64,000 nucleotides of DNA from Cercis canadensis (lineage: Eukaryota > Streptophyta > Magnoliopsida > Fabales > Fabaceae), in contig QAOA01008473.1 in the NCBI GenBank assembly GCA_003255065.1, positions 1,091,700-1,155,699 on the forward strand, in the 5' to 3' direction. A program made the position numbers and the translations under genes. Numbering within the stretch: the first letter of the stretch is position 1; the number at the start of each line of letters is the position of its first letter. Below are positions 24,124 to 36,945 of this stretch, in pieces. Under the pieces are notes generated by a model. It worked only from the letters and a program-made list of their open reading frames with translations, did no database searches and was not told the origin of the DNA.

Positions 24124-27100
24124 TTTTTGGGCGCAACAACACCTCACCCTGTTCACAGACTGAAATTCAAAGCACCTAATTGGCAAACAGTAATCAGAAA
24201 TTGGAATACTTATAACCCGCTTGGAATATTTAAAGTCTAAAACTAATGCGTCATCTTCCAGAAAATAATTAAAAAATAGAAAGAGTAATTAGTGAAACAA
24301 TAATTACTTGACAATTCGACACAAATCTTCTAGTGGTTCAGAGCGTAGAGCTTGAAAACCAAACGCACTATTCTTGTAGTTCTAACTTTCTTGGGAAATG
24401 AACAGTCAACGTTTTTCTGCATGTTTGATGACTTTCAATTCCCCATGCCAGGAAAATCTTAAGAAAGAGAGTAGAAACAACTTTTCTACCTAAGAATCCT
24501 TTAAATTGCACACTGGAGACTGTAATCAGAGCTTGACCAATTGAAATTGAATAAAAGGAATTAACAGAGTCTTCAAAAGTGCTTCTGAAGAGTGATTGAG
24601 GGTTCAATTAAGTTGGTGTACGTGGTTTACCTGGAGCAAATCTTCTGGTGCTTTAAGGTGTCAGTGTAAGGAAAACGATGCTTGAGAGTGAAAGGGAAGG
24701 ATCTGGAGGGAGAGAACTGGTGGCGGAAGAAGATTCAGAGGCCTCTGATTAAAACCATTTTCGGCAACCACTGAAAAACTAAGCTTCTTACAAGTGAAAG
24801 GAACACGCCTCAGCAGGTGAAAGAGGAAGATGACAAAAACGTGTTTCTCAGAATCTTAACCAATATTATCCTTCGCCAAGTCCCCCATATAAAATGCAGC
24901 TTTGGAACTGTCCCATATAAGTAATAAGTGAAAGGCCTGTATTTTGATTATTTTCCTTTGGTTTAATGTATGTAGTATTTATAATTTGGATGAATTTTGA
25001 ATAAATTTTTTATAATTTTGTTTAGGTTTTTGTAGTTTAATTTTTTTTTAATTTGGTATGTGTTGTCGCTCTAAATTATAACTTCGTCAATTTAGTACTT
25101 ACATGATAACGACTTGTTTATGTAACAATAAAATAAGTTGATATAACATAAAAGTAACACAAAAATTAGGTTTTATCTGTCACTCCTCACCCGAATTTGC
25201 ATCAATTTGGGAAAATATGAGCCACATGCCTTGTATGTGTGTTTAATAGGTAGCAATTTGTGTGCTACTTTAACATCATATAAATTTCATCTATTGTCAC
25301 ATGAAGAAATTGTTTGTCTACTAAATTGACAGAGTTATGATAGGGACTCAATTAAAAAAAATTTAAACTATAAGAATCTCAAAAGATGAAATTTTTTTAT
25401 AAGGACTTGATTTTAAAATGGTCCAAACTATAGGGACTTACAATACATTGAAACATTTTCTTTTCTATCTAACTTCTTTAATTATTCTTTTATACTTTGA
25501 ATTAGTGTGTCTTTATATTAACTTTGCCAATAATCTATTTTTGTAGAGAGACTTAAAAATGGAATAATCTATTTTAGAAAAAATTATATCCAAATATGCA
25601 TGGAAAATTTTATTTTGAAGAAGCTAAGTAAAATTATTTCTCTCAAAATATAGTTATGAACATTTGACAAAGTAATAATATATGTTATTCAAAGCAATAA
25701 AAAAAAATATAGTTGCACTAGATAAGACAATAAATATAATGATTTATAAATGAAAAAATCGGGTATGAAAAAGCATAACCCTACCCAAATCCATAATTTA
25801 ATTTAGCTAATGAAAACGTAAGTGCTGCTGCTTGAACCACATGGAAGGTGTGCCCTATAATTCCAAACCCTTGAACAGTTGAACCACATGGAAGGCGTGC
25901 CCTATAATTCCACCGAAAGATGTTGGTGAAGATGTGCATGACTGAAAATAGAAATAATATATTTTGAAAGGATTTGAGTGCAAAGCTTGCGGAAAACACA
26001 CGCCTATGAGCCCATCCACTCATACGAGAGGCTACAGCTGCGAAATGCAAATTGAGAGAAAGAATTCCAAATTGGAAATCCAAGGAAGTATGCGTACTAA
26101 AAAATAAAGATTCCAAACTGTTAGGAATCTACCGAAGACAGATGTTGAGATATTCCGACATCACCAGACAAGTCACATGTTAACGACCATTACCGAACTT
26201 AACTCAAGTGCCCCTCCCTTATTACCATAGATAAATGAATTGTTGAATAGTTTGTAAAAGTACTTATAAAACTAAGTCTGATTAAATTAAAGAATGTAAA
26301 ATTTTTTATAAAGATAAATTAAAGTTATAAAATAATTTTAGATAAATAGATATAAGTTCATTTGGCTAAAACCCAATAATCTAACAAGTTAAAGATGCTT
26401 AATAATCTTTAATAGATCAGTTATATTTGTTTATTAGTGTCTTTTCAAGTCTATAAAAAGGAACTTCCTATTGCATTAATATTCATTTTTTCATTTAAGA
26501 GTTTTTGAAGACTTTATTATATCCTAGGGTAACTTGTTTGACAATGTAATTATTCACCCCTCAAAATCATCCTACTTAATCTCCATTAACGTTTTTCCTA
26601 ACATGAACAACACCTTTTTTTTTTAAAAGAAAACGTAAAAACCTGCACCTCCGCGTCCAAGTATTCATGGCCAGAAAAAGTTTGATACATTTGCACCATG
26701 CGTTTGCTCACTGTATGTGGAATCATCATATGCGATGCGACACGAGACACTTGTGGCCCAAAAAATATTTTAAGAAAAAGGAGACACTTGGTAGATAAAA
26801 GTCAATATCAAAGGTTGTGTTAAGTATTTGGTCTCATGTTTTGTATTTAAGTTGATGGTGCCACGAGATTCACGATGCTAGGTAAGTAATGTAACTAAAG
26901 AGCACAACAACTAAAGCTTGCGTCCACACCTAATAAAAGTCCAAGAATTGAGTGGTTATTAAACATATTACATATCCCCACCAATGAGAGGGGCTACAAC
27001 TAACAGTAAAATTCTACGGTCAATATTCACTCTTTGCGGCTTAATTTAATCTGATATAAGTAGATAGCAGCCGAAGTAGGGTATAAGACAAGAAATGATC

Positions 27101-27704
27101 ATGCTTTTCTTATCAAACTCACACATGCATTCTAAGTCGAAAGCAATTTCTGACAAACTTAAACAAAATTATCACCAGAGATAATAATTCGTCATGTAGA
27201 AAATTCAGCACCCAAATAAAGTTGCAATTTTCATTGACGGGCGATTGCATAATCAATGCCTCAATCTCAAATTAACGAGAAAAAAATGGTCATTTGTTTA
27301 GTTTAGAGTTTTATTCATTAGATGTTAAAAAATCTTCAATGTTACAACCTTTTCATTTTACAATTCTAACATAAACAACGATTCATCTCCAAACGCAGTC
27401 CATCTTGTGTGAATTGTATTCAAATTTAAAGCATTTCAATGCAAATAGCTGTTCCAATGATCGTTCAAACTATCAAAACGGGTTTTGTGACTGGGTGGGA
27501 CATATCTATCAAGACAACTTGACAAGTATATTTAGTTGAAAATAAGTAGGCTTGGTGATAGTTTTCTCATATCATATGCCCAAGCGAAAGAATTGTCTGC
27601 TTCCCCCAGAATCACGTTTGGGGGCTGGTAAAAGCAAAACCCACACATGCTATTAATCAAACATTAAGTCTAGAACGTGGCTCTGCAATTGAATTACTGC
27701 TCTC
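24124..27704. other. HDS upstream region and intergenic spacer
   Basis: Bases to about 24850 hold the HDS 5' UTR; a donor-like CCAG|GTAAACC at 24631/24630 and an acceptor near 24160 suggest a leader intron. The rest is AT-rich without a recognisable gene. Frames at 24368-24607 and 25781-26116 have no support. A 34-bp direct repeat occurs at 25832 and 25879. Confidence 0.55.
25832..25912. repeat. Two-copy 34-bp direct repeat, 47-bp period
   Basis: TTGAACCACATGGAAGG starts at 25832 and again at 25879. Each copy continues for 34 bases (to ...TATAATTCCA) with one mismatch, with 13 bases between the copies. It is a small local duplication. Confidence 0.85.
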
Positions 27705-30700
27705 TTAAGCAGCACTTGCTTCTTCTACTAGAGAACGCTTTTCCAAGATGGCAACTGTCTCTTCCTTTGCACTGCAAACACAAGGTAAACAACAACACAG
27801 GTAAAGCAGACCGTATGTTACATACACTCATAGACTTGGAATATCTGCAGCATCAAAATTACACATCCAAAATGGAAGTAAAAGTATTTCAGATCTAGAA
27901 CTGGATTTGCTCAAATTTCAAATGAGTAATCTAAGCTGATATTCTATTATACTGTTGATAAAACCTGGATTTTCGAGCCATTGCTAATCACTTAAATAAA
28001 GGGTATCAAAATAGTGAGGGTGGTACTGTGGTCTGTTCCCCTTGAATTTTGTGGACAGAGGAGAACTGATAGAGTCCAGGGTCCAGGGGCTGGGCCAAGG
28101 TTTATCCAGGAAGTTGCCAAGCCCAAAATATGGAGGGTTTATACTAGAAAGAAGAGGAGTGGGGCAGAGGGGAATTCTGTTATAGATACTTAGGCTGAGC
28201 TGGCAGTCAGTTAGAGGAAAGGGGGGAATGCTCACATGTTTTGGTTAGTCTTAAGGAAGGGAATACAGGATGAGAGGGGAGGAGAGTTTTACTGTTATTC
28301 TTGGACAGAGAATCCATTTCTCTTAGGAGCTATATGCTCTGGGCCATTGTAGTTAAACCTTTGAATTGAATAACACTGCTGAGTATTTTTATTCCATTCT
28401 CTGGTTATCTATCTCTGGATTTATTGGTTAACTTCTGGTTTCCTAACAAATTGGTCTGACCTGTCGAATCCATTTCATTGAGGGAAAGCTAAGTTGATTC
28501 TTAGAGCGAATTCATACCACCAAAAATGTCAGACAGAGTGGATGTTTTAGAGGCTGAATTGGCATCGCTAAGGGTTGGAATGGGTGATCTGCAATCTTTA
28601 TTCAAGTCTACTTTGATGGATATGCAACACTCCTTACTAGAGGAAGTTAGTAAAATGTTATTAGGAGGTTCATCTACCTCAGGGGAGAAGTCCACCTTGC
28701 CTCCTAGGCAACACCGAGTGGAAGAAGCACAGGAGGATCCCTTAGAGGAATACAGGATGTCAATACAAAAGGTCGAACTACCCATGTTTAGTGGCACTGA
28801 TCCTGTAGGGTGGATAACCAGAGCAGAAATCTATTTCGAAGTACAGAACACCTCTGAATAGGTCAAGTTCAAGCTAGCCAGGCTCAGTATGAAATGAGCT
28901 ACAATACACTGGTTTAATCTCCTACATGAAACTGAGGATAATCTGATCTAGGATAAACTAAAGAGAGCACTAATTGCTCGTTATGGGGGCCGAAAGTTTG
29001 AGAATCCCTTTGAGGAACTCTCTACCTTGAAGCAAACAGGAGCTGTAGAGGATTATATTGAGAAGTTCGAGCTAATTTCATCCCAAGTCAAAACATTACC
29101 AAAAGAGCAATACATCGGTTATTTCGTGAGTGGCTTACAGCCACTATTCGACGTCGGGTACGCACACTGAACCCCACCTCTTGTCCACAGCTGATGAAAA
29201 TGGTCAAAGACATTGAAGAGGAGTTGGCCGGAGAAGAGGACGCGGGAGAGAAGCAGTTACGGGGACGATATTGGGGTCAGAACAATTGAGAATCAGTTCC
29301 TCGAAATGGATCGCAATCCTACCCAGTTCAAAGGGATTTGAGCACTTCAAACATAGTGGGCCAGGCTGCTAGTTCAGATGGGTGGAGTCTGGATCGAACC
29401 CGATACCAATCCGGATCACATCTTATGGGTCAAACATCGAACAAATTTTCCTCTCCGTCTTCGACCATTCCTCCTCAACGCAGTGAGGGAGATTGCAAAG
29501 GACTTCCAGAAAAGGCAAAGGGACTTCGCCATATAGCTTACCCCGAGCTTATGGAGCGAAGAACTAAGGATTTATGCTTCAGTTGTGGAGAGAAATACCA
29601 CCCACTCCACCAATGCACAGACAAACAACTCCGACTACTGGTTTTGGGCGAAAACAAAACCTTGAATTCGGATGGTGAAATTGTTACGATGGAAGTGGGA
29701 GATTCAGAGGAAGAAGAGGCTTTCGAATGCAAAGCCATGGGAATTTTCGGCAGGGCCGAGGAAGACAATACAGGGAATAAGACTATGCGACTTGATGGTG
29801 AGTTACAAGGGGTGACTGTTGTAGTGCTAATTGACAGTGGAGCAACTCATAATTTCATCTCTACTGATTTAACACAAGCTTTGGGGTTGTTGGTGCAATC
29901 TACTAAAAGATTGGGAATTCGACTTGGCGATGGGCATAGAGTAATTGCCCAAGGAAAATGCACTGGTTTGATACTTCACTTTGGGAATATCGAAATGCAG
30001 GTTAATGCCTATGTCTTGGACTTAGGAGGAATGGATATTATTTTGGGTGTGGCTTGGTTGAAGACACTGGGTAAAGTGTTGATGGACTAGCAGGACATGA
30101 CCATGGAATTTCTAATAAAAGGGAGGAAGGTTACTTTGCATGGAAATTCTAGAAACTTCGTGACATCCAAAAACAAGCAGCTTGGTTTCCCAAATCCAAC
30201 CTCATTAAACAGCTTTCTGGAGACAAGTTCTTTCGAAGTAGGGGGGATTAGGTGGACTAATACTTTTATTGCATTAGAAGCTGAGGCACATAATCATTTA
30301 ACAAGGCAACAACAACAAGAAATGTCAATCTTGATGAACAAATATGCAGTTGTTTTTCTTGCTATAAAAGGGCTCCCTCCAAAGAGAAATTGTGTTCACT
30401 CCATTGCATTGCAAGAAGGGCAGGGGCCTGTCAATGTGCGACCATATAGGTATCCTCACCACCATAAAGAAGAAATCGAAAGGCAAGTGACTGAAATGCT
30501 CCACACAGGTATTATTCAACCTAGTTTTAGCCCTTTCTCTAGTCCAGTACTTCTGTTTAAGAAGAAGGACAACACTTAGAGATTATGTGTTGACTATAGA
30601 GCATTGAATATGGTTACTATCCCTGACAAATACCCAATACCTGTTGTGGATGAGCTCTATAGGGCCTGCTACTTTACAAAACTTGACTTTAAATCCGGTT

Positions 30701-33700
30701 TTCACCAAATACGGGTTAATGATGCTGATGTTTTGAAGACTGGATTCCGTACTCATAATGGTCATTTGGACTTACTAATGCACCGGCAACCTTCCAAGCT
30801 GTTATGAATGACTTGTTTCGTTCTTTTCTAAGGAAATTTGTGCTGGTATTCTTTGATGACATTTTGATCTATAGCTCGGACTGGTCAATGCATCTAGAGC
30901 ATCTCGAAACTGTTCTTGAGGTTCTGTCCAAGCATCAGTTTGTAGTCAACAGAAAAAAAAATGCAGCTTTGGGAGGATGGCTGTGGAGTATCTCGGGCAT
31001 GTCATTTCGGGTAAGGGAGTTGCAGCTGACCCTGCCAAGATACAAGCAATAATCGACTGGCCAGTCCCAAAAACTGTTAAAGGAGTCAGGGGATTCTTGG
31101 GATTGATTGGCTATTACCGGAAATTTGTAGTTGGTTATGGACAAATTGCCAAGTCTCTCACTGAACTTACCAAGAAGGATAATTTTCAGTGGGGAACAGC
31201 AGCATTGAAGGCTTTTATGGACCTTAAGAAGATAATGACTACTTCTCCTATTTTGGCTCTTCCAGATTTTGCAAGACCATTTGAAATAGAATGTGATGCT
31301 TCGGGCACGGGAATTGGAGCTGTCTTGATGCAAAACTGCAAGCCAATTGCATATTTTAGCAAGGCTTTCTCATGTCAGCATGTGTCTAAATCGGCTTATG
31401 ACAAAGAACTCATGGCATTGGTCCTTGCGGTTCAACATTGGAGACATTACCTATTGGGGAGAGCCTTTGTTATCTATACTGACCAACGAAGTTTGAAACA
31501 TTTGTTGCAGCAAAAAATAACTACCACAAATCAACAGTCATGGATGGCCAAACTGTTAGGCTATCGCTTCCGAGTAGTCTATAAACCTGGTCCGGATAAT
31601 AAGGCTGTTGATGCCTTGTCTCGCCTACAAGAGGCTGCTGAGTTCCATGTTGTCCTCTCTTCTCCGGTTTGGGTAGAAGGGGATCTAGTTGCTAATGAGG
31701 TTCAGTTGGATCCACAGCTTAAACAGGTCATATTTGACCTGCAAAACAATCCTACTTCTCAGCCGGGTTTTACTTACCAGTAAGGGGTTCTACTTTATAA
31801 GAACCGTTTAGTCATCTCTGCCACTTCTCCTCACATTCAGATTCTCTTACGGGAGTTTCATTCATCACCCACTAATGGCCATTCTGGTTTTCTTCGAACT
31901 TATAGAAGGGTGGCAGGCAATTTATATTGGTATGGAATGAAAAGATGCATCCAAGACTTTGTAAAGTCTTGTGATATTTGTCAAAGACAGAAATATGCTG
32001 CCACATCCCCAGCTGGTTTACTCCAGCCATTGGCAGTCCCAAATCAAATTTGGGAAGACATTTCTATTGATTTCATAACTGGACTTCCCAAATCTAAAGG
32101 GCATGAAGCCATCCTAGTAGTGGTTGATTGACTATCAAAGTATGGCCATTTTATTCTGTTAAAACATCCCTATACAGCCAAGACTGTGGCTGAACTATTT
32201 GTTAAGGAAATTGTTCAGCTTCATGGCATCCCATAGTTGATAATCAGCAACCTTGACCCTATGTTTCTGAGTAATTTCTGGAGGGAGCTTTTCCGCATGC
32301 AAGGCACAATGCTGAAGATGAGTTCTTCTTACCATCCGGAAACTGACGGCCAAACCGAAGTGTTAAATAGATACCTAGAGACCTATTTACGTTGCTTTGC
32401 TTCTGAGCAACCAAAAAACTGGGCATATTAGGTGTCTTGGGCAGAGTTATGGTACAATACCTCTTTCCATGCCTCCATTGGCTCTTCTCCTTTCGAGATT
32501 GTCTATGGCAGAAAGGCTCCTACTCTAATCAAGTACCCGAGGAGTGAGACAAAGGTAGAGGCAGTGGCTGCTGAACTAAGTGACAGAGATGAAGCTATCT
32601 CACAGCTCAAACACAATTTGAACAAGGCACAAGATCAAATGAAAAGGTTTGCGGATAGACACTGAACTCAGTAATCCTATCAAGTGGGTGAATGGGTTTT
32701 CTTAAAGTTACGCCCTCATAGACAGCAAACTGTCCACCGGAGGATCAATCAAAAGCTGGCTGCTAGGTTTTATGGTCCTTATCCGATAGTGGCAAAGTAT
32801 GGTACAGTAGCCTACAAGTTGAAACTGCCCTTACATTCAAGGGTCCATCCAGTTTCTCACGTATCTCAATTAAAAAGGGCAATTGGGAATTATTCTGCTG
32901 AACCTGATCTTCCTAGTGGATTTGAAGTGGAATTGGATGACAATATAGAACCTGAAGAAATTTTGGCAAGTAGGGACACCATGAAGGAGGGCACTCCTAT
33001 CAAGCAGTGGCTGGTTAAGTGGAAAGGGGGGTCCTCAGATGACACTACATGGGAGGATACAGAGATTCTACAGAGCCCATTCCCAACTTTCAGCCTTGAG
33101 GACAAGGCTGTGCTTCCACAGGGCGGCAATGATAGAGTCCAGGGTCCAGGGGCTGGGCCAAGGCTTATCCAGGAAGTTGCCAAGCCCAAAATATGGAGGG
33201 TTTATACTAGAAAGAAGAGGAGTGGGGCAGAGGGGAATTCTGTTATAGATACTTAGGCTGAGCTGGCAGTCAGTTAGAGGAAAAGGGGGAATGCTCACGT
33301 GTTTTGGTTAGTCTTAAGGAAGGGAATACAGGATGAGAGGGGAGGAGAGATTTACTGTTATTCTTGGACAGAGAATCCATTTCTCTTAGGAGCTATATGC
33401 TTAGGGCCATTGTAGTTAAACCTTTGAATTGAATAACACTGCTGAGTATTTTTATTCCATTTTCTGGTTATCTATCTCTGGATTTATTGGTTAACTTCTG
33501 GTTTCCTAACAAGAACCCATTAACCAGAGGGAAGAAAAAATACGTTCTCCTCTAACTGAAGATGGATCTAGTATCATCCCTTTAAGTAGCCTGGCAGAAT
33601 TATTAGAATATAAAATCTCACCATTTCCATCCTAAATTTGACAATAAAGATTATCTAGCAAAAATATTGTCTTGACTTCAGCATCTGACATAGCATTGTC

Positions 33701-35975
33701 CATTCTAAAACGCATAATAAGATGCTTAAAATGATGTAACAAGGAAAGAATTAGCTCAATAAGATTTACCTTCCAGGTCTTAATATTTTGTACTTGTATG
33801 GTGTAGTAAGGTCCACAACTGTTGAACCTGCTCGACCTGATGGAAGCACACCACCATCATAAACAAATGCACAGTGTTCCCAGAGGTTCTCAAAATCTTT
33901 GACACACACACTACTTGACTGTCCACTTAGGTTTGCACTGGTAAGGGCCAGGGCAGTTCCTGAACCACGAGCAATGACCCTGATGAAATTACAATTAGGC
34001 ACTCTAACTCCTATACTGTCAAATCCTGGGTTCAAAGATTGTTCAAGAACACTTGACTCCCCTGCAAAAAAGCCCAAAGTATCAGACAATATAAAGGATC
34101 TTGACACTAATAGCCAAGGTTGACACTCAACAATGGAATTGAAGATGTAAGATGTAAAACAAATTGTTACTTCAAATCAATATATTGAACTAAGATATGT
34201 AAACAAATATTTGAGACTATTCTGAATAAATTTACTATATTATTTCTTTTTCTTCCAGCATTGACATATGCTTACAAACCTCGTCTTAGGACAACTGTAA
34301 CGGGCCCTGGAAGGAGAGAATCAAGCAAGCCATGAGGCAAATAGTCTGTGACAGCAAAACGCTCGATGTCCGATACATCCCCAACACAGATAGCAAGAGG
34401 GCTTGTATGCTTGCGTCCTTTAATCTCATAAATTCTCTTAACTGCTTCCAACGAGCTGCAAACATTAACAGCTATTTATCAATCATTCAAAATCAAAATG
34501 CATACACAGAATTGTGGTTAGCCTAAATATGTGGAAACTGTAGAATGCAGATGAATTTTTTAGAACATATTAATCAAATGTTGAAAACATATTAGGACGG
34601 ATGTTTTATGGAGCAAACTTTTATAACATCTGATATATATACGTGGAATTGATATATTATGAAGCAACTACTCAACCACTTTCTTTATGGATTCTGTAAT
34701 AACCCTGTGGAGATCAAACTTCATAGGATATTTTGTCACAATATATTCCTAATATTAGGTTCACAAACAAAAATAGTCACAATTCTATAACATCTTTACA
34801 ATCCCTATTCTATAGTGGCAAATTTGTGCGGTCCACTTAAATCCTGGTAATACTTAAAGCAAAGCAGTTCCAACTTCATTATTATTCAATGCCATACCAT
34901 AAACTTTTCATATGCTTCCAGAACGCTGTTTCCTAAGGTGCCATTTTCTTGATTATGCAAAGTTTGAATAATGAAATTCGGACAACTGAAATCCAAGCTA
35001 TATATATTGCCTGTGGATATAATCTCAGTGTTTTGGATATGTGATGTCACATTAGCTTAATACCAAGAGCACAATCAGCATCTTACATCTCTAACACTAT
35101 AAAAGGAAAACCAGAAAAGACGACAACTAACATATCAAAGAAACAGGAAGCCAGAAATAAAAAGAAAAATAATGTTCGAGGATTTTCAACATACAGGTTG
35201 TAGGCAAAATGTAAAAGCACTCACTCAAATAGCATACCAAGCATCACAAGCAAATCCATAAAGTGTATCACTGGGCACGGCAATAGCCTTCCCAGCTTTC
35301 AAAGCTTCAACTGCCTCTGCAGCATAATCATCTGTTGCTGGACGAACTATCCCTAACTTATTTTCAGCACTCAAGTCACAATTCTCCAAACTCCAAGCCA
35401 TGTTTTTGCGAAAGCCTCCTCTCAGTCTCCTGCTCTGTTTCAAATGTGGTACTAACTTGCGCACCCCTAAGGAACAAAAGCAATTCGTTTAGTCTTTCCT
35501 TTCAAATTTTAATATCTCCAAGAACAGGTAAGCAGAATTAACTGAAACCAAGGCAAAAATTCAACAAATAGTAATTGATTCGATGAGATATCAAAAGCGA
35601 GAAGAAATGAGCCAGCGACCAACTAAAGACAAATACCACATAAAGCTAACATCTAGTTGCTAAATAAAGGCAATGGATGCAGTCTAAGCACATGAATTGA
35701 TAGTAAGTGAAAAGTGCATTCCTATTTGGAGCTTAATTGGGTCGTGTGCAGAAAAAGGTCAAATTTTTGGCCAAGTTTTTGACCCCCTATTTCCTTGAAC
35801 AGCATGAGAAGTTAAATAGAAGCACCAAAAGACAAGGTGAGAAAGGGAGGGAGGGAGAAGAGACTGACAGCGGTTGAAGTGCACCTCTTAAAGAGAAGAC
35901 GGGAGAGAGATGAGCGTTGAGGAAAGGCAATCTTTGTGCTTGTACTGCAATAACAATTCTTGTCGAAATATTCAT
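27705..35975 (-). CDS. Threonylcarbamoyl-AMP synthase (YrdC/Sua5/TsaC family)
   Basis: Five exons (35975-35885, 35466-35238, 34455-34280, 34061-33770, 27771-27705) splice in frame to 284 residues. Domain: YrdC/DHBP-synthase-like fold, with the [20 protein letters not shown] start, [34 protein letters not shown] and [10 protein letters not shown] motifs that bind ATP, threonine and bicarbonate. It makes threonylcarbamoyl-AMP, the first step of t6A37 on ANN-decoding tRNAs. Residues 1-31 ([20 protein letters not shown]...) look like an organelle-targeting peptide; Met53 (35401) could start a cytosolic form (inference). The last exon ([20 protein letters not shown], then AA and stop) lies 6 kb from exon 4 because a 5.4-kb Ty3 element sits in the final intron in the opposite orientation. 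The AG|T codon split across that intron restores a family-typical ILRPGSAKE sequence, so the gene is probably still functional. Confidence 0.88.
28062..28066. repeat. Target-site duplication, left copy
   Basis: AGAAC directly precedes the TG of the left LTR, and the same five bases follow the CA of the right LTR at 33512-33516. A 5-bp duplication is standard for Ty3/gypsy integration. Confidence 0.85.
28067..28448 (+). repeat. 5' LTR of the Ty3 element
   Basis: 382 bp, starts TGATAGAG and ends CCTAACA; about 98% identical to the copy at 33130-33511. The sequence just inside (ATTGGTCTGACC) is where the primer-binding site should lie, but it is only a weak match to initiator Met tRNA. Confidence 0.95.
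33130..33511 (+). repeat. 3' LTR of the Ty3 element
   Basis: 382 bp, same ends as the left LTR. The polypurine tract expected just upstream is not well preserved. The terminal part of the element's pol reading runs about 125 bases into this LTR. Confidence 0.95.
33512..33516. repeat. Target-site duplication, right copy
   Basis: AGAAC, matching 28062-28066 exactly. Confidence 0.85.
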
Positions 35976-36945
35976 CCTATACGTTGACCATTTTTCAACC
36001 AACCAAGTGCCCTAATCGATATTCATTGAGTTCTAAAACCCAATTCAATTCATATCATATATACTTATGCTCTTTTCTGGCTCAAACTGGCAGATATAGA
36101 AGACGAGGCTACAGTGGGAAATTCCTGGTTTTCTTTCAGCTCTTTAGTTAAACTTTTGAAAAGTTCTCCAAATAAATAAAAAAGACAATTTTACAAAGAA
36201 GATGAAGATAACTTAATTTAAAAATTGAAGAAACTATGTTGATAGAAATAAATGAAGTTAGTTTTGATTGAGATTTTTTTGTTAATAGAACGTAATATGC
36301 TTGGAAAGAGAGTACACTGTTAGAATTGAGATTTTGTTTGAGGGTGAGGTAATAGGCTTCAATTTAATTTACTTAAATTTTTTTTTTGAGGGAATTTTAC
36401 TTAAATTTTTTAATTACATAAGTTAATAATATAATTATTCTTGTTCTGAGTTTGACGATTTTAAACAATTGATTAAGGTCAAAGTCGTTCTTATATTACT
36501 GTCCTTGAGACTTTTACATCTGTAAAACTTGAGTTAAATTTTGAAAGTAATTAAGACCATGTTTGGATTTCAAGCCAAACCGAGTTTGCCATTAACCTAT
36601 CAGCATACAAGACACGTCTCAATCCTTGTCTCAGACCATAACACTACAAAAAAGAAGGCCAGAAGCCTTCTGGCTTTGATACACTGAAATGCTTAGTACA
36701 AACCAAAAAAAAAAAAAAACAAAACCTCTAAGGCTAGAGAAGCTATGTTTAAGTCATTCTATTACTACAACATGAGCTGTACAAAGAAGTCTTGTATAGA
36801 TGTGAACTATTTAGATTCCTCTTGACACTAATTATCCTATAACAAGTTTTGCTTCATCCTGAATGAAAAGCAACTGGCTGCAACCCTTTCAAATTAGCTT
36901 CAGGATTCAGCTGTGACTAGAGTTGTGTTGTTTTTGCACCGCAGT
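35976..36945. other. Spacer between YrdC promoter and the RING-CH gene
   Basis: AT-rich sequence holding the YrdC promoter and, from about 36640, the 3' UTR of the minus-strand RING-CH gene. Nothing else was recognised. Confidence 0.55.

Larger units (their letters stand above)
28067..33511 (+). mobile_element. Ty3/gypsy chromovirus LTR retrotransposon, broken
   Basis: A 5,445-bp element with two 382-bp LTRs (TG...CA) and a 5-bp target duplication AGAAC. Parts in order, positions approximate: gag-like region from 28.5 kb, CCHC zinc knuckle near 29.58 kb ([14 protein letters not shown]), aspartic protease around 29.8-30.05 kb (DSGATH), reverse transcriptase about 30.4-31.0 kb, RNase H about 31.25-31.65 kb, integrase about 31.85-32.55 kb and a chromodomain near 32.95-33.1 kb (WLVKWKG). 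The order protease-RT-RNase H-integrase and the chromodomain place it in the Ty3 chromoviruses; the short LTRs and small total size resemble the Reina group (inference). The coding region is broken in several places, roughly six to ten, so it is a fossil. The LTRs differ at about seven of 382 positions (1.8%), suggesting insertion roughly 0.7-1.5 million years ago under usual plant rates (assumed). It lies antisense in the last intron of the YrdC gene. Confidence 0.95.

Noticed and set aside
23869-24186. Longer HDS N terminus starting upstream of 24123
   Set aside because: The extension reads Cys/Arg-rich and unlike a transit peptide; [10 protein letters not shown] matches the known HDS start, and an acceptor site near 24160 suggests UTR.
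27677-27898. Plus-strand frame of 73 codons
   Set aside because: Antisense shadow of the last YrdC exon (27705-27771) and adjacent intron.
28448-28470. Clear primer-binding site after the 5' LTR
   Set aside because: Only TTGGT-like bases match the usual initiator tRNA complement; not reported as a separate feature.
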